In this document: positions 1-7,150 of the stretch, piece by piece
How the letters are laid out: the number at the start of each line of letters is the position of its first letter
Position numbering within the stretch: the stretch's first letter is position 1
NCBI GenBank assembly: GCA_031548325.1
Contig: JAVBRE010000073.1
Location: 1-9,106 of the forward strand
DNA from: FLUQ01 sp031548325
GTDB lineage: Bacteria > Desulfobacterota > Desulfovibrionia > Desulfovibrionales > Desulfovibrionaceae
Reading direction: 5' to 3'
Length of the DNA: 9,106 nucleotides
Translations under genes and position numbers: made by a program
Notes under the pieces: generated by a model
Told to the model about the DNA's origin: nothing
What the model saw: the letters and a program-made list of their open reading frames with translations, nothing else
The model's database searches: none

Positions 1-33
1 ACTTGGTATAAACAAACAGGGCTGGTCACTTAA
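1..33 (+). CDS. Possible C-terminal tail of an IS3-family transposase (OrfB), cut by the window edge
   Basis: Frame 1 from the first base reads TWYKQTGLVT and then a TAA at 31-33. Many IS3-family OrfB transposases end in a short tail shortly after a YRT-type motif, close to the right terminal repeat, and this fragment sits in just that position relative to the repeat-like sequence at 34-61. Ten residues are too few for a secure family call, so this rests mainly on the neighbouring terminal repeat. The rest of the element would lie to the left of the window. Confidence 0.35.
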   Translation, partial: TWYKQTGLVT

Positions 34-61
34 ACTTGGTGTCGCTTATGGGGTAGGGTCA
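1..61 (+). mobile_element. Probable right end of an IS3-family insertion sequence
   Basis: Read on the minus strand from position 61, the sequence begins TGACCCTACCCCATAAGCGA and continues with CACCAAG. This has the look of IS3-family terminal inverted repeats: it starts with TG, has a C-rich block, then a GACACC-like block. On the plus strand the element therefore ends in CA at 60-61, as IS3-family right ends do. A short open frame ending at 33 fits the transposase tail. The end differs from the IS end at 8971, so the two flanks come from different elements. The left end and the target duplication partner lie outside the window. Confidence 0.45.
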
Positions 62-132
62 AACACAGTAATCAAATAGATAACTAAAGCTTCTCCACTG
101 AGCTTATTTACACCGTTGAACATGAGCAGCGG

Positions 133-173
133 AACAATCAAAACCACCCGGATAGCGAGTGGTTTTGATTGTT
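133..173. repeat. Perfect 15-bp inverted repeat, 11-nt loop (terminator or operator)
   Basis: Positions 133-147 are the exact reverse complement of 159-173, separated by 11 bases. The arms mix a CCAC/GTGG core near the loop with an outer A/T-rich part, so a transcript in either direction would fold into a 15-bp stem whose 3' arm is U-rich. There is no clean U-run after the stem. It could be a bidirectional terminator insulating the operon from the upstream IS, or a dyad bound by a regulator. The structure is certain and the role is not. Confidence 0.7.
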
Positions 174-215
174 AGAAATTGTCGAAAATTGCAAGGTGAC
201 GGAAAGAAAACAAAA

Positions 216-243
216 TTGTAGCGCGGTCTACATACTTTAGAAT
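216..243 (+). promoter_or_regulatory. Possible sigma70-type promoter for the operon
   Basis: TTGTAG at 216-221 and TAGAAT at 238-243 resemble -35 and -10 boxes with a 16-bp spacer. They lie about 80 bp before the regulator start codon and directly before the GTAC half-site cluster, a usual arrangement for a repressible or autoregulated promoter. Boxes of this quality occur by chance in AT-rich DNA. Confidence 0.3.
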
Positions 244-268
244 TGTACGCCTGTACATATTACGTACA
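244..268. promoter_or_regulatory. Cluster of GTAC half-sites, candidate operator
   Basis: TGTAC occurs at 244-248 and again at 252-256, and GTACA at 264-268. The second and third form an inverted repeat with a 7-bp spacer, which overlaps the palindrome TACGTA at 261-266. The cluster starts one base after the putative -10 box. A Crp/Fnr-type dimer, or another dimeric regulator, binding here would control the operon including the regulator's own gene. It does not match the classic CRP (TGTGA/TCACA) or FNR (TTGAT/ATCAA) sites, so the binding factor is unknown. Confidence 0.35.
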
Positions 269-321
269 CGCCGAGTAGACATTGAGTAAATGGTTTCAAA
301 AAACATGCTCAGGAGCTGCAC

Positions 322-1095
322 ATGCGTGAATATGAAACGAACAAAACGGAGCATCCGAAAACAGGTTCGACCCGGGACAGCCGCTGGGGGTTTGAAAGCC
401 CCTACGCCGGCTTTGTGGAATACGCGGCGCACACGGTCTGGCTGCGGGAGATGAACAGGCCCTGGGAAAAAATCCTCGATTTGGGGCGATTTCAAAAATT
501 CAAGAAAGGCCAGCACATTGTTGCCGACGTTGCCACCGGCGATATCGCCTACCTTGTATCCGGCAAAGTGCAATTCGCAAAAGCCGGAATTACCGGCCAG
601 GAACGCATAGTTTTTATTTTCAGGTCCGGGACGATTTTTAACGAAATACCGTCGCTGAGCGAAAGGATGCACGGCGCGCAATTTATCTGTCTTGAAGATT
701 CTAAAGTCTGTTTTTTCGCCCGGGAAAAAGTGTTCAGCACAAAATTTGTAACGGAATATCCGGAGATTGTCCTTAACCTGTTGGGAAGCTTGGGCATAAA
801 AAGCTACATCCTGTACTCGCACGCCTGTGAGATGCAACTTTCAAGCGTAACTAGCCAGATTTGCAAAGTTTTCTATACATTAGTCCAAAGCGAGAACTCG
901 CTGTGCGTGAACCCGAATCTGACCCACTATGAGTTGTCATGTATCCTGAATGTGCACCGGACAACAGTTTCCCGCGCGGTAGGAAAATTAAAATGCGCTG
1001 GAATTATTGAAACATTCACCAAGAAAAAACTTGTCGTCACCGATATGCAAAAGCTGACGGAAATTGCGCAGGGCAAAGAGGTCAGCAGACCATAA
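322..1095 (+). CDS. Crp/Fnr-family transcriptional regulator, CprK-like
   Basis: A 257-residue cytoplasmic DNA-binding regulator. A cyclic-nucleotide-binding-type beta-barrel spans about residues 56-150 (begins RFQKFKKGQ, with the LVSGKV strand), followed by a long dimerisation helix around 155-185. A C-terminal winged helix-turn-helix at about 200-232 has recognition helix HRTTVSRAVGKL. There is no N-terminal cysteine group of the FNR 4Fe-4S type, so it is not an FNR. Organisation resembles CprK-like regulators, which bind small aromatic or other organic ligands, but the ligand here cannot be inferred. The N-terminal extension of roughly 45 residues before the sensory barrel is longer than usual. 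The start is supported by AGGAG at 311-315, 6 nt upstream; Met44 is a less likely alternative. Only 24 bp separate it from dctP, so it is probably co-transcribed with the genes it controls. Confidence 0.9.
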   Translation: MREYETNKTEHPKTGSTRDSRWGFESPYAGFVEYAAHTVWLREMNRPWEKILDLGRFQKFKKGQHIVADVATGDIAYLVSGKVQFAKAGITGQERIVFIFRSGTIFNEIPSLSERMHGAQFICLEDSKVCFFAREKVFSTKFVTEYPEIVLNLLGSLGIKSYILYSHACEMQLSSVTSQICKVFYTLVQSENSLCVNPNLTHYELSCILNVHRTTVSRAVGKLKCAGIIETFTKKKLVVTDMQKLTEIAQGKEVSRP

Positions 1096-1119
1096 ACACA
1101 GTGAACAGAAGGAGTCCAC

Positions 1120-2166
1120 ATGAAGCGCCTATCCGGCATTATCACATTTGCTGTCGCGGTCATTTTATGCTTTGGCCTCCCGGCACGGGCCGCGGAAAAG
1201 GTTTATACGCTAAGTATGACCACTGTTTATTTTGATAAGCACCCAACGGTGTATAACACATTCTACGACTGGATAGAGAGGATAAAGAAACGTTCCAACG
1301 GCAGAATTCAAATCAAATACTTCAACCCCAACACGCTCTGTCCGGATGGCGAGGTGTATTCCTCGGTTGTTTCAGGTGCCGTTGATATCGGCGGGCATAC
1401 TCATAGCCGTACACCGGGGAAATTTCCCTACATGAGCGTGGCCGACCTGCCCATGCTGGTAAACAGCTCGGAGGCCGGGAGCCAGGCGGCATGGCGCTTG
1501 TATCAGAATAATGAGCTGATCCGGAATGAGATGCGGGAAGTGAAAATGCTGTGGAAGTGGTCTTCCGCTGTCTATCACATCCAGACAACGTCCAAGCAGG
1601 TAAAGACGCTGAAAGACCTGCAGGGCATGCGCCTTGTTACCTGGTTTCAACCCATAGCCGAAATTCTCAAACTCATGGGCGGCAACCCCATCATCGTGGC
1701 GCCGCCGGATTCCTATATGACCTTGCAGCGGGGCATGGCGGAAGGGATTTTGACCCCCGTGGCATCCATGCGGTCCTATAAAACCAGTGAAGTGTGCAAA
1801 TACACCTCCTTTGCCGATCTGGTCACCGTCTCGTTCTGGATGGGCATGAACAAGGATGTCTGGAACAGTTTGCCCAAGGACCTGCAACAGATTGTGGAAG
1901 AAGAGTCCGCCGATATGTCGCGCGCAACCGGCCGCATGCTTGACCGGGGCTCGGCCGAGGACATTGAAATATTGAAAAAAGACGGCCAGATATTCTTCCC
2001 CCTTCCCCAAGGAGAACTGGATGCCATCCGCACGGCCCTGCAACCGCTGCACGAAACCTGGATCAAAACCATGCAATCCAAAGGGTTTTCAGAAGCAAAA
2101 GCCGTACACGACCAAATGGTCACTATCAGCGCTGAAGAGTCGGCCAAAGTAAAAAGGCTGTACTGA
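1120..2166 (+). CDS. dctP: TRAP transporter solute-binding protein (DctP family)
   Basis: Periplasmic substrate-binding component of a tripartite ATP-independent transporter; it captures an organic acid and delivers it to the DctQM permease encoded next. The 348-residue protein starts with a Sec signal peptide (KR, hydrophobic stretch 5-20, likely cleavage after the ARA at 22-24). The mature part has the usual features of the family: an early beta strand (YTLSMTTVYF), a GRIQIKYFNPNTL segment, the GAVDIGG segment, and the KTLKDLQGMRLVTW segment. In the last one Arg171 lies at the place of the conserved arginine that binds the substrate carboxylate. This implies a carboxylate ligand, identity unknown. 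The start is backed by AAGGAG at 1109-1114 with a 5-nt spacer. The symbol denotes the family, not proven dicarboxylate transport. Confidence 0.96.
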   Translation: MKRLSGIITFAVAVILCFGLPARAAEKVYTLSMTTVYFDKHPTVYNTFYDWIERIKKRSNGRIQIKYFNPNTLCPDGEVYSSVVSGAVDIGGHTHSRTPGKFPYMSVADLPMLVNSSEAGSQAAWRLYQNNELIRNEMREVKMLWKWSSAVYHIQTTSKQVKTLKDLQGMRLVTWFQPIAEILKLMGGNPIIVAPPDSYMTLQRGMAEGILTPVASMRSYKTSEVCKYTSFADLVTVSFWMGMNKDVWNSLPKDLQQIVEEESADMSRATGRMLDRGSAEDIEILKKDGQIFFPLPQGELDAIRTALQPLHETWIKTMQSKGFSEAKAVHDQMVTISAEESAKVKRLY

Positions 2167-2229
2167 GGCCGTGCCATGAACGCGCACCGTGCATCCGTGT
2201 GGTACATTTTTGCGGGGAGGGAACCGTCT

Positions 2230-4125
2230 ATGGTGCTGGAACATATCGGAACCGTATTTATAAAAATCGCGGACGCCGTCAACCAAAAACTCATGCTGTT
2301 TGCGGCATTCACGCTGGCGATCATGGCCATACCCACGTTCGCGGATGTGCTGGCCCGGTATCTCATGCACCAGTCGGTCCCCGGAGCCATCGAGCTTGCC
2401 GAGCTCATGCTTGTGGTCGTGGTCTTCGGCTGTCTGGGGTACATCAACGGCAGGTCGGACCATATCAAGGTTGAAATATTCCTTGCCCATCTTCCTCCCC
2501 GCCTGGCGACCATGCTGGCGCTGTTCGTTGATCTCTTCTCCCTGGCGCTGTTCAGCGTTATGGCGGCATGCATTTTCAACGCGGCGATGCACAAGTTGAG
2601 CGGCAACGACATCACTTTGGCTCTCAGTATCCCCATTCATATCTTTGTTTTTTATTCATTTATCTGTATTTCAGCTTTCGCCTTTTCCTTTATCGGCCGC
2701 ATACTCACCCGCGTCGGGCGGATGCTCGGCGCCGGCGAGTATGCCGTACTCCTGGCCGCGCTCGCTTTGACGGCTTTGTTTATTGCAGCTCCCTGGCTCA
2801 TCAAGGGAACACTTCTGGCCGAGAGCAAACTCCTTCTGGGAGCGGTCGGCATGCTCTGTCTTCTGCTGCTCATGTTCATGGGCCTACCCATCGGCACCGC
2901 CATGACCGGCATCGGATTCATCGGCATGCTGATCATCTATCCCAAGGCCAATTCCGCCTTTTCCATGCTGGGCATTTCGCCATACTCCACGGCCGCAAAT
3001 TACGTTTTTTCGGTAGTGCCCATGTTTATCTTCATGGGCGAGCTGGCTCTGGCCTCGGGCATCAGCAAGGATCTGTTCTCCGCGGCGAACACGTGGCTGG
3101 GCGACAGGCCGGGCGGCACGGCCATGGCCTCCGTGGCGGGCTGCGCGGGATTCTCCGCTGTTTGCGGAGACTCCATGGCTACGGCGGTGACCATGGCCTC
3201 CGTGGCGTTGCCGGAAATGGATGAAAAAAAGTACGACCCCGGGTTTTCCTGCGCCGTGCTTGCCGCAGGGGGAACACTCGGTATTCTGATCCCCCCGAGC
3301 ACCGGGTTCATTTTCTATTCCCTGGTTACCGAAGTAAGCATCGGCAAGCTGTTCACGGCCGGCATCGTGCCGGGCATTCTTCTGGCCTTGTTTTTCTTGG
3401 GCATGGTCCGGTATTTCGCTTACCGTAACCCGGACCTCGCGCCGCCCGGCGACAAGTTCACCACCAGTGAAAAGCTCAGGAGCCTGCGGGGCGTCATTCC
3501 CATGCTCCTGCTGATACTTGTCATTCTCGGGGGCATCCTCTACGGCGCGTTCAGCCCCAACGAAGGGGGAGCGGTCGGGGCCGTGGCCACGTTTCTGTAT
3601 GCGATAGCAACACGCCGCCTGACCTGGAAGGGGTTTACGAGCGCCGTCATGTCTACGACCCTGGTGACGTCAAAACTGTTGTTCATCCTGCTGGGTGTGA
3701 CCCTGCTCGGTTATTTTTTCGCGGCAACGCGGCTGCCGTTCGAAATAGCGGACCTCATCGTCGGCATGGACGCCAACCGCTATCTGATACTGCTTGGGGT
3801 GGTCATTTTTTATATCATCATGGGGTGCCTCATGAATGTGATTCCCATGATTCTGTTAACCTTGCCCGCTATTTTTCCCACTATTGAAGCGTTGCAGTTC
3901 GATCCGATATGGTTCGGCGTGGTCTGCGTCGTGCTGATGGAAATGGGGCAGATAACCCCGCCCGTGGGCATTAACGTGTTTGCGTTGTCGTCCATGGCTC
4001 CGGGAGTGCCGATGCAGAATATTTTCCGGCGGATAGTGCCCTTCTTTTCCGCCATGGTGTTTCTGGTTCTGTTGCTGACGCTGTTCCCGGGCCTGGCCCT
4101 CTGGCTGCCGGGCATAATCTTTTAA
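2230..4125 (+). CDS. dctQM: TRAP transporter fused permease (DctQ-DctM)
   Basis: Inner-membrane permease in which the small (DctQ) and large (DctM) subunits form one chain of 631 residues. The DctQ part (about 1-165) has four membrane segments, with the typical IELAELMLVVVVFG and HIKVEIF stretches. The DctM part follows from about 175, with many hydrophobic segments, GLPIGTAMTGIGFIGM, VPMFIFMGELA, CAGFSAVCGDSMATA and GTLGILIPPST (from residue 348), all hallmarks of the large subunit that uses an ion gradient. Fused QM proteins are a known variant. The start at 2230 is chosen because GGGGAGGG at 2214-2221 lies 8 nt before it. An in-frame ATG at 2176 would add 18 residues and sit closer to dctP, but has only a weak GAGG. 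A 17-bp direct repeat (3122-3138, 3191-3207) encodes two MASVA stretches of the conserved core. Confidence 0.95.
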   Translation: MVLEHIGTVFIKIADAVNQKLMLFAAFTLAIMAIPTFADVLARYLMHQSVPGAIELAELMLVVVVFGCLGYINGRSDHIKVEIFLAHLPPRLATMLALFVDLFSLALFSVMAACIFNAAMHKLSGNDITLALSIPIHIFVFYSFICISAFAFSFIGRILTRVGRMLGAGEYAVLLAALALTALFIAAPWLIKGTLLAESKLLLGAVGMLCLLLLMFMGLPIGTAMTGIGFIGMLIIYPKANSAFSMLGISPYSTAANYVFSVVPMFIFMGELALASGISKDLFSAANTWLGDRPGGTAMASVAGCAGFSAVCGDSMATAVTMASVALPEMDEKKYDPGFSCAVLAAGGTLGILIPPSTGFIFYSLVTEVSIGKLFTAGIVPGILLALFFLGMVRYFAYRNPDLAPPGDKFTTSEKLRSLRGVIPMLLLILVILGGILYGAFSPNEGGAVGAVATFLYAIATRRLTWKGFTSAVMSTTLVTSKLLFILLGVTLLGYFFAATRLPFEIADLIVGMDANRYLILLGVVIFYIIMGCLMNVIPMILLTLPAIFPTIEALQFDPIWFGVVCVVLMEMGQITPPVGINVFALSSMAPGVPMQNIFRRIVPFFSAMVFLVLLLTLFPGLALWLPGIIF

Positions 4126-4137
4126 AAGCAATGCGAG

Positions 4138-4905
4138 ATGCCCATGAATTCGTTTCAAGCTTTGCTGCAACGGGAACAGCCGCCGCTGGGAAGCCTGATT
4201 CTGACCGGCAGCGCTGTGGTTGCCGAGGCCTCGGCCCATGCGGGCTTTGATTTTTTGATCCTGGATGCGGAGCACGGCCCGGCCTCTTTATGGTCATTGC
4301 AGGAACAGGTGCGCGGAATAGAATCCACGGGCTCATGCTTGCCCGTGATCCGGGTCTCCGGGCACGATCCGGTGTTTGTTAAACAGGTTCTGGATGTGAC
4401 CGGCGTGGCAACGCTGCTTTTTCCCATGGTGGAAACCCCGGCCGAGGCTTCGGCCCTTGTCGCGGCGAGCAAGTACCCCCCCGAGGGCATACGCGGGGCG
4501 GCCAAGTTTACCCGGGCCGCGCGCTACGGCACCCGCAAACTGTCTGTTGACCAGGAGAATGCCCGCATTGCCTGCATCATGCAGCTTGAATCTGAAACGG
4601 CTCTTGGTAACGCGGTGGAGATCGGGCGTACAGCCGGCGTTGACGCGTTATTTCTTGGGCTGGGCGACCTTGCGGTTGCCATGGGGGTTCCGGAAGGCCT
4701 GGACAATCCAAAATTCAAAAATCTCGTCACCCGCGTTCTCAGCGAATGCCGGGAGGGGGGGCTGGCGATCGGCGCGTTCATGATGTCCGCAGGGCAGGGG
4801 CGCTGGTTCCTAGAGGCCGGCGGGAAATATGTTTCCCTGGGTGCTGACCTCGCAAGCATCATGCGCGCTGGAGAAAGCATGATCATGGAAACACGCGGCA
4901 GGTGA
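4138..4905 (+). CDS. HpcH/HpaI-family class II aldolase
   Basis: A 255-residue metal-dependent pyruvate-type aldolase, cleaving a 4-hydroxy-2-oxo acid or 2-oxo-3-deoxy sugar acid into pyruvate (or a related 2-oxo acid) and an aldehyde. Visible family features: LILDAEHGP with catalytic-type His46, VIRV with Arg72 for the carboxylate, a Glu151 in MQLESETA and an Asp177 in LGLGDLA as metal ligands, and the glycine-rich ARYG segment. This matches the E. coli HpaI arrangement (Arg70, Glu149, Asp175) almost residue for residue. The length is normal. It begins 12 bp after the permease stop; Met3 at 4144 is an equally possible start, as no strong ribosome binding site separates them. Its aldehyde product is a plausible substrate for the dehydrogenase at 7499. 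Exact substrate unknown; members include heptenedioate, dehydrodeoxyglucarate and citrate-lyase-like enzymes. Confidence 0.93.
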   Translation: MPMNSFQALLQREQPPLGSLILTGSAVVAEASAHAGFDFLILDAEHGPASLWSLQEQVRGIESTGSCLPVIRVSGHDPVFVKQVLDVTGVATLLFPMVETPAEASALVAASKYPPEGIRGAAKFTRAARYGTRKLSVDQENARIACIMQLESETALGNAVEIGRTAGVDALFLGLGDLAVAMGVPEGLDNPKFKNLVTRVLSECREGGLAIGAFMMSAGQGRWFLEAGGKYVSLGADLASIMRAGESMIMETRGR

Positions 4906-4935
4906 CCAAACCGCTCTATCCATCACGGAGTGTAT

Positions 4936-6024
4936 ATGAACACTATGTTTTCCCCATATTCCATGGGCTCTTTAACACTGCGCAACCGCTTTGTGCGCTC
5001 CGCCACCTGGGAGGCCATGGCCGATACGCGAGGGGCCGTGTCCGACCAATTGGCCGATCTCTATGCCTCCTACGCCCGGGGCGGCGTTGGCTGTATAATT
5101 ACCGGCCATACGTATGTCGCCCGTGAGGGCAAGTTCAGTTTCCGCCAAACAGGCTCATACGCTGACGCTCTTGGTCTGGAAAAATTGGTGCATGCCGCCC
5201 ATGCGGGAAATTGCCCCATTGTGCTGCAGATCTCCCACGGGGGCAGCGCCTCCATTCCCGATGACCCCGTTGCTACGCCCCCCGTCGGGCCCGCGCCCGG
5301 CGAAAAATGCGCGGGGCTTGACGCGGCGGGCATGGACAGGCTGATTACGGCTTTTGCCGCCGCCGCCCGGCGCGGCAAGAAAGCGGGGTTCGACGCGGTT
5401 CAAGTGCATTTTGCGCACGGGTTTCTGCTCTCCGAGTTTCTTTCCCCGCTGTTCAATACCCGCACGGACGAGTACGGCGGTAAAACGGAAAACAGAATCC
5501 GCTTTCCTTTCGCGGTTTTTGACGCTGTCCGCGAGGCCGTCGGCCCGGATTATCCCCTTTTGGTCAAAATCAACTCCGATGATTTTTCCGACGGCGGCAT
5601 GATCCCAGCGGAGATGGTCGCCATCTGCCAGCGGCTGGAAGCGGCCCATGCCGTAACCGCCATTGAAATCAGCGGCGGCAACAGGACGGGAAAATTCTGG
5701 CCAGCCCGGCTCGGCAAGGTGGAAACAGGTCTGAACAGCGAAGGCTACTACAAGGAGGCCGCGAGGCTGTATAAACTGTCGGTGCGCGCTCCCTTGATTC
5801 TTGTGGGCGGATGGCGCTCCCTGGAAGCCGCCAGGCATGCCGTCAGTGAAGGCCTTACCGACTGCATCTCTCTCTCCCGGCCGCTGATTCGCGAGAGTGG
5901 CCTCATTGCCAGATGGATGGCGGGCGATACCCGGCCCTCGGGTTGTCTTTCCTGCAACGGATGTTACAACCCCGCCGGCGCAGGCCTGGGCATTCGCTGC
6001 ACGAAATTTATGGGTCAACTGTAA
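4936..6024 (+). CDS. NADH:flavin oxidoreductase, Old Yellow Enzyme family (single domain)
   Basis: A 362-residue FMN-binding TIM-barrel protein, related to the N-terminal domain of 2,4-dienoyl-CoA reductase, that would reduce or isomerise activated C=C bonds. Motifs: RFVRSATWEAMAD near the start, QISHGG (98-103), QVHFAHGFLLSEFLSP (156-171) with the ligand-contacting His158 and His161, RTDEYGG, and LVGGW for FMN phosphate. Position 163 is Phe, where YqjM- and dienoyl-CoA-reductase-type enzymes have the proton-donating Tyr. Near the C-terminus Cys337, Cys340, Cys343 and Cys355 form a C-x2-C-x2-C-x11-C pattern close to the 4Fe-4S motif of dienoyl-CoA reductase (C-x2-C-x3-C-x11-C), yet the flavodoxin-like and NADPH domains of that enzyme are absent. 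Start chosen at ATG 4936 for ACGGAG at 4925-4930; a GTG at 4930 is in frame. Electron donor unknown. Confidence 0.93.
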   Translation: MNTMFSPYSMGSLTLRNRFVRSATWEAMADTRGAVSDQLADLYASYARGGVGCIITGHTYVAREGKFSFRQTGSYADALGLEKLVHAAHAGNCPIVLQISHGGSASIPDDPVATPPVGPAPGEKCAGLDAAGMDRLITAFAAAARRGKKAGFDAVQVHFAHGFLLSEFLSPLFNTRTDEYGGKTENRIRFPFAVFDAVREAVGPDYPLLVKINSDDFSDGGMIPAEMVAICQRLEAAHAVTAIEISGGNRTGKFWPARLGKVETGLNSEGYYKEAARLYKLSVRAPLILVGGWRSLEAARHAVSEGLTDCISLSRPLIRESGLIARWMAGDTRPSGCLSCNGCYNPAGAGLGIRCTKFMGQL

Positions 6025-6064
6025 CAGCGGTTTCAATAACTTCAGACTGGAGGATAACACCATT

Positions 6065-6952
6065 ATGCATGCGAAAGTTGCTGAAGCTCTTGCGTTGTTG
6101 AAAGGCTCTTTTGATATGCACGTGCATAGCGCGCCCGACCTTATGAAGAGAAAAGTCGATGATTTTGAGCTCGCGGAGCATGCGATGGCTGTGGGCATGC
6201 GCGGCGCGCTGATAAAGGACCACTACGCGAACTGCGCGCCCAGGGCCACTCTTGCGAACACCAAGGCCGGCCGTGAGGTTATTTATGGTTCCATAACCTT
6301 GAACCGGTATGTCGGCGGGTTTAACGTCTACGCTCTGGAAAGCGCTATCCGGCTCGGCGCCAAGGCTGTCTGGATGCCGACCAAACACGCCGCCAATGAT
6401 CTTGTCACCCACGCCAATGAGGTACACACGCACAGCCAGATGCCGTTCCAGCTTGCCGGAGTGGGCTCCGGCATGACGGTGTTCGGCGATGACGGCAAGC
6501 TGTTGCCGGAGGTCATTGATATCATTCAACTGGCTGTAGAGCATAACATTTGCATTATGACTGGCCACCTGAGCAACCGCGAGGCCATTGCGGTATTGGA
6601 GGAAGCTTTGGCCCGAGGGTCGCAAAAGGCAGTATTTACTCATCCCGACTACAAGACGAACCTGCTGCCCATGCATGAGCAGGCCGCTTTGGCCAAGCGC
6701 GGAGTGTATATGGAAAAGACCCTTTTGCCCGTGGACTGGGAGTGCGTTTCCCGCGCGTTCACCGCTGAGAGCATCCGGGCGATCGGGGCCAGCAGATGTT
6801 TTGTGGCCACGGATTACGGGCAGTTCAATAACCCCACCCCGTGGGAAGGGATGCTCAAATGGATTTGCATCCTTCTTGAGGACGGGTTCAGCCATGAAGA
6901 GGTTGTGACAATGACGGCCGGCAATGCCGTGGATCTTCTTGACCTGGCGTAA
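6065..6952 (+). CDS. DUF6282-type amidohydrolase-like metal-dependent hydrolase
   Basis: A 295-residue soluble protein of an uncharacterised amidohydrolase-like family. FDMHVHSAPD near the N-terminus gives the metal-binding HxH pair (His19, His21). IKDHY follows (Lys51, His53), then MTGHLSN (His168), FTHPDY (His193) and ATDYGQ (Asp250), which together make the HxH/Lys/His/His/Asp layout expected of a TIM-barrel metallohydrolase. I recognise the sequence as close to DUF6282 proteins, whose reaction is not known to me. Candidate roles are hydrolysis of a lactone, cyclic amide or ring intermediate, or decarboxylation as in some relatives. GGAGG at 6049-6053 lies 11 nt before the ATG, a long but usable spacing; the frame stays open upstream to 5897, overlapping the oxidoreductase gene, but that part has no family features. 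It follows the OYE gene by 40 bp. Confidence 0.85.
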   Translation: MHAKVAEALALLKGSFDMHVHSAPDLMKRKVDDFELAEHAMAVGMRGALIKDHYANCAPRATLANTKAGREVIYGSITLNRYVGGFNVYALESAIRLGAKAVWMPTKHAANDLVTHANEVHTHSQMPFQLAGVGSGMTVFGDDGKLLPEVIDIIQLAVEHNICIMTGHLSNREAIAVLEEALARGSQKAVFTHPDYKTNLLPMHEQAALAKRGVYMEKTLLPVDWECVSRAFTAESIRAIGASRCFVATDYGQFNNPTPWEGMLKWICILLEDGFSHEEVVTMTAGNAVDLLDLA

Positions 6953-6982
6953 GCATGCCGGGCTTATTTTATGGAGGAATAT

Positions 6983-7150
6983 ATGCAAGAGCCGAAAATT
7001 GACGGGAACTATATTGGCGGGTCGTTCAGCCGAGCGGACAGCGGGAAGGTGTTCCCTGTGCATAATCCGGCCAATGGTGAGACTATTGCTTACGCCCAGT
7101 CCATATATTCATGTAATTTTATTGGAAAAGCACCATGCATTCTTCACTAG
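6983..7150 (+). pseudogene. Aldehyde dehydrogenase fragment: N-terminal 40 codons only
   Basis: A well-formed start (GGAGG at 6973-6977, 5 nt before ATG 6983) opens a frame beginning MQEPKIDGNYIGGSF. Its first 40 residues align without gaps to the N-terminus of the complete aldehyde dehydrogenase at 7499, with 22 identical positions (KVFPVHNPANGETIAYAQ against KTYPIINPANQEVIAHAQ). Similarity stops at about base 7102; the frame then runs 15 unrelated codons to TAG at 7148. A functional enzyme needs about 480 residues, so everything carrying the catalytic Cys and most of the NAD site is gone. At this identity it was a paralogue of the downstream gene, not a fresh duplicate. The intact ribosome binding site suggests that a 55-residue peptide might still be made. 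Confidence 0.85.

Larger units (their letters stand above)
62..321. other. Non-coding leader between the left IS end and the regulator gene
   Basis: This 260-bp stretch is clearly more AT-rich than the genes that follow and holds no convincing gene. A long minus-strand open frame (172-837) covers part of it, but that is mostly the antisense shadow of the regulator gene. It contains a perfect inverted repeat (133-173), a promoter-like pair (216-243), GTAC half-sites (244-268) and the ribosome binding site of the regulator (311-315). It is probably the control region of the whole operon, since downstream intergenic gaps are short until the debris near 7000. Confidence 0.6.

Noticed and set aside
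172..837. Long minus-strand open frame of 221 codons opposite the regulator gene
   Set aside because: It is the antisense of a well-supported Crp/Fnr gene, with no recognisable motif or convincing start site.
61..1102. AAACACAGT present at 61-69 and 1094-1102 as possible att or operator repeats
   Set aside because: A 9-base match over this distance is expected by chance and neither copy has matching surroundings.
3122..3207. 17-bp direct repeat inside the DctM part
   Set aside because: It encodes two MASVA stretches within a normally conserved core and needs no special explanation.
5155..7063. Two large minus-strand open frames (about 350 codons each) opposite the OYE and DUF6282 genes
   Set aside because: Both follow from GC-rich codon use on the plus strand; the translations are low in family features and overlap real genes completely.
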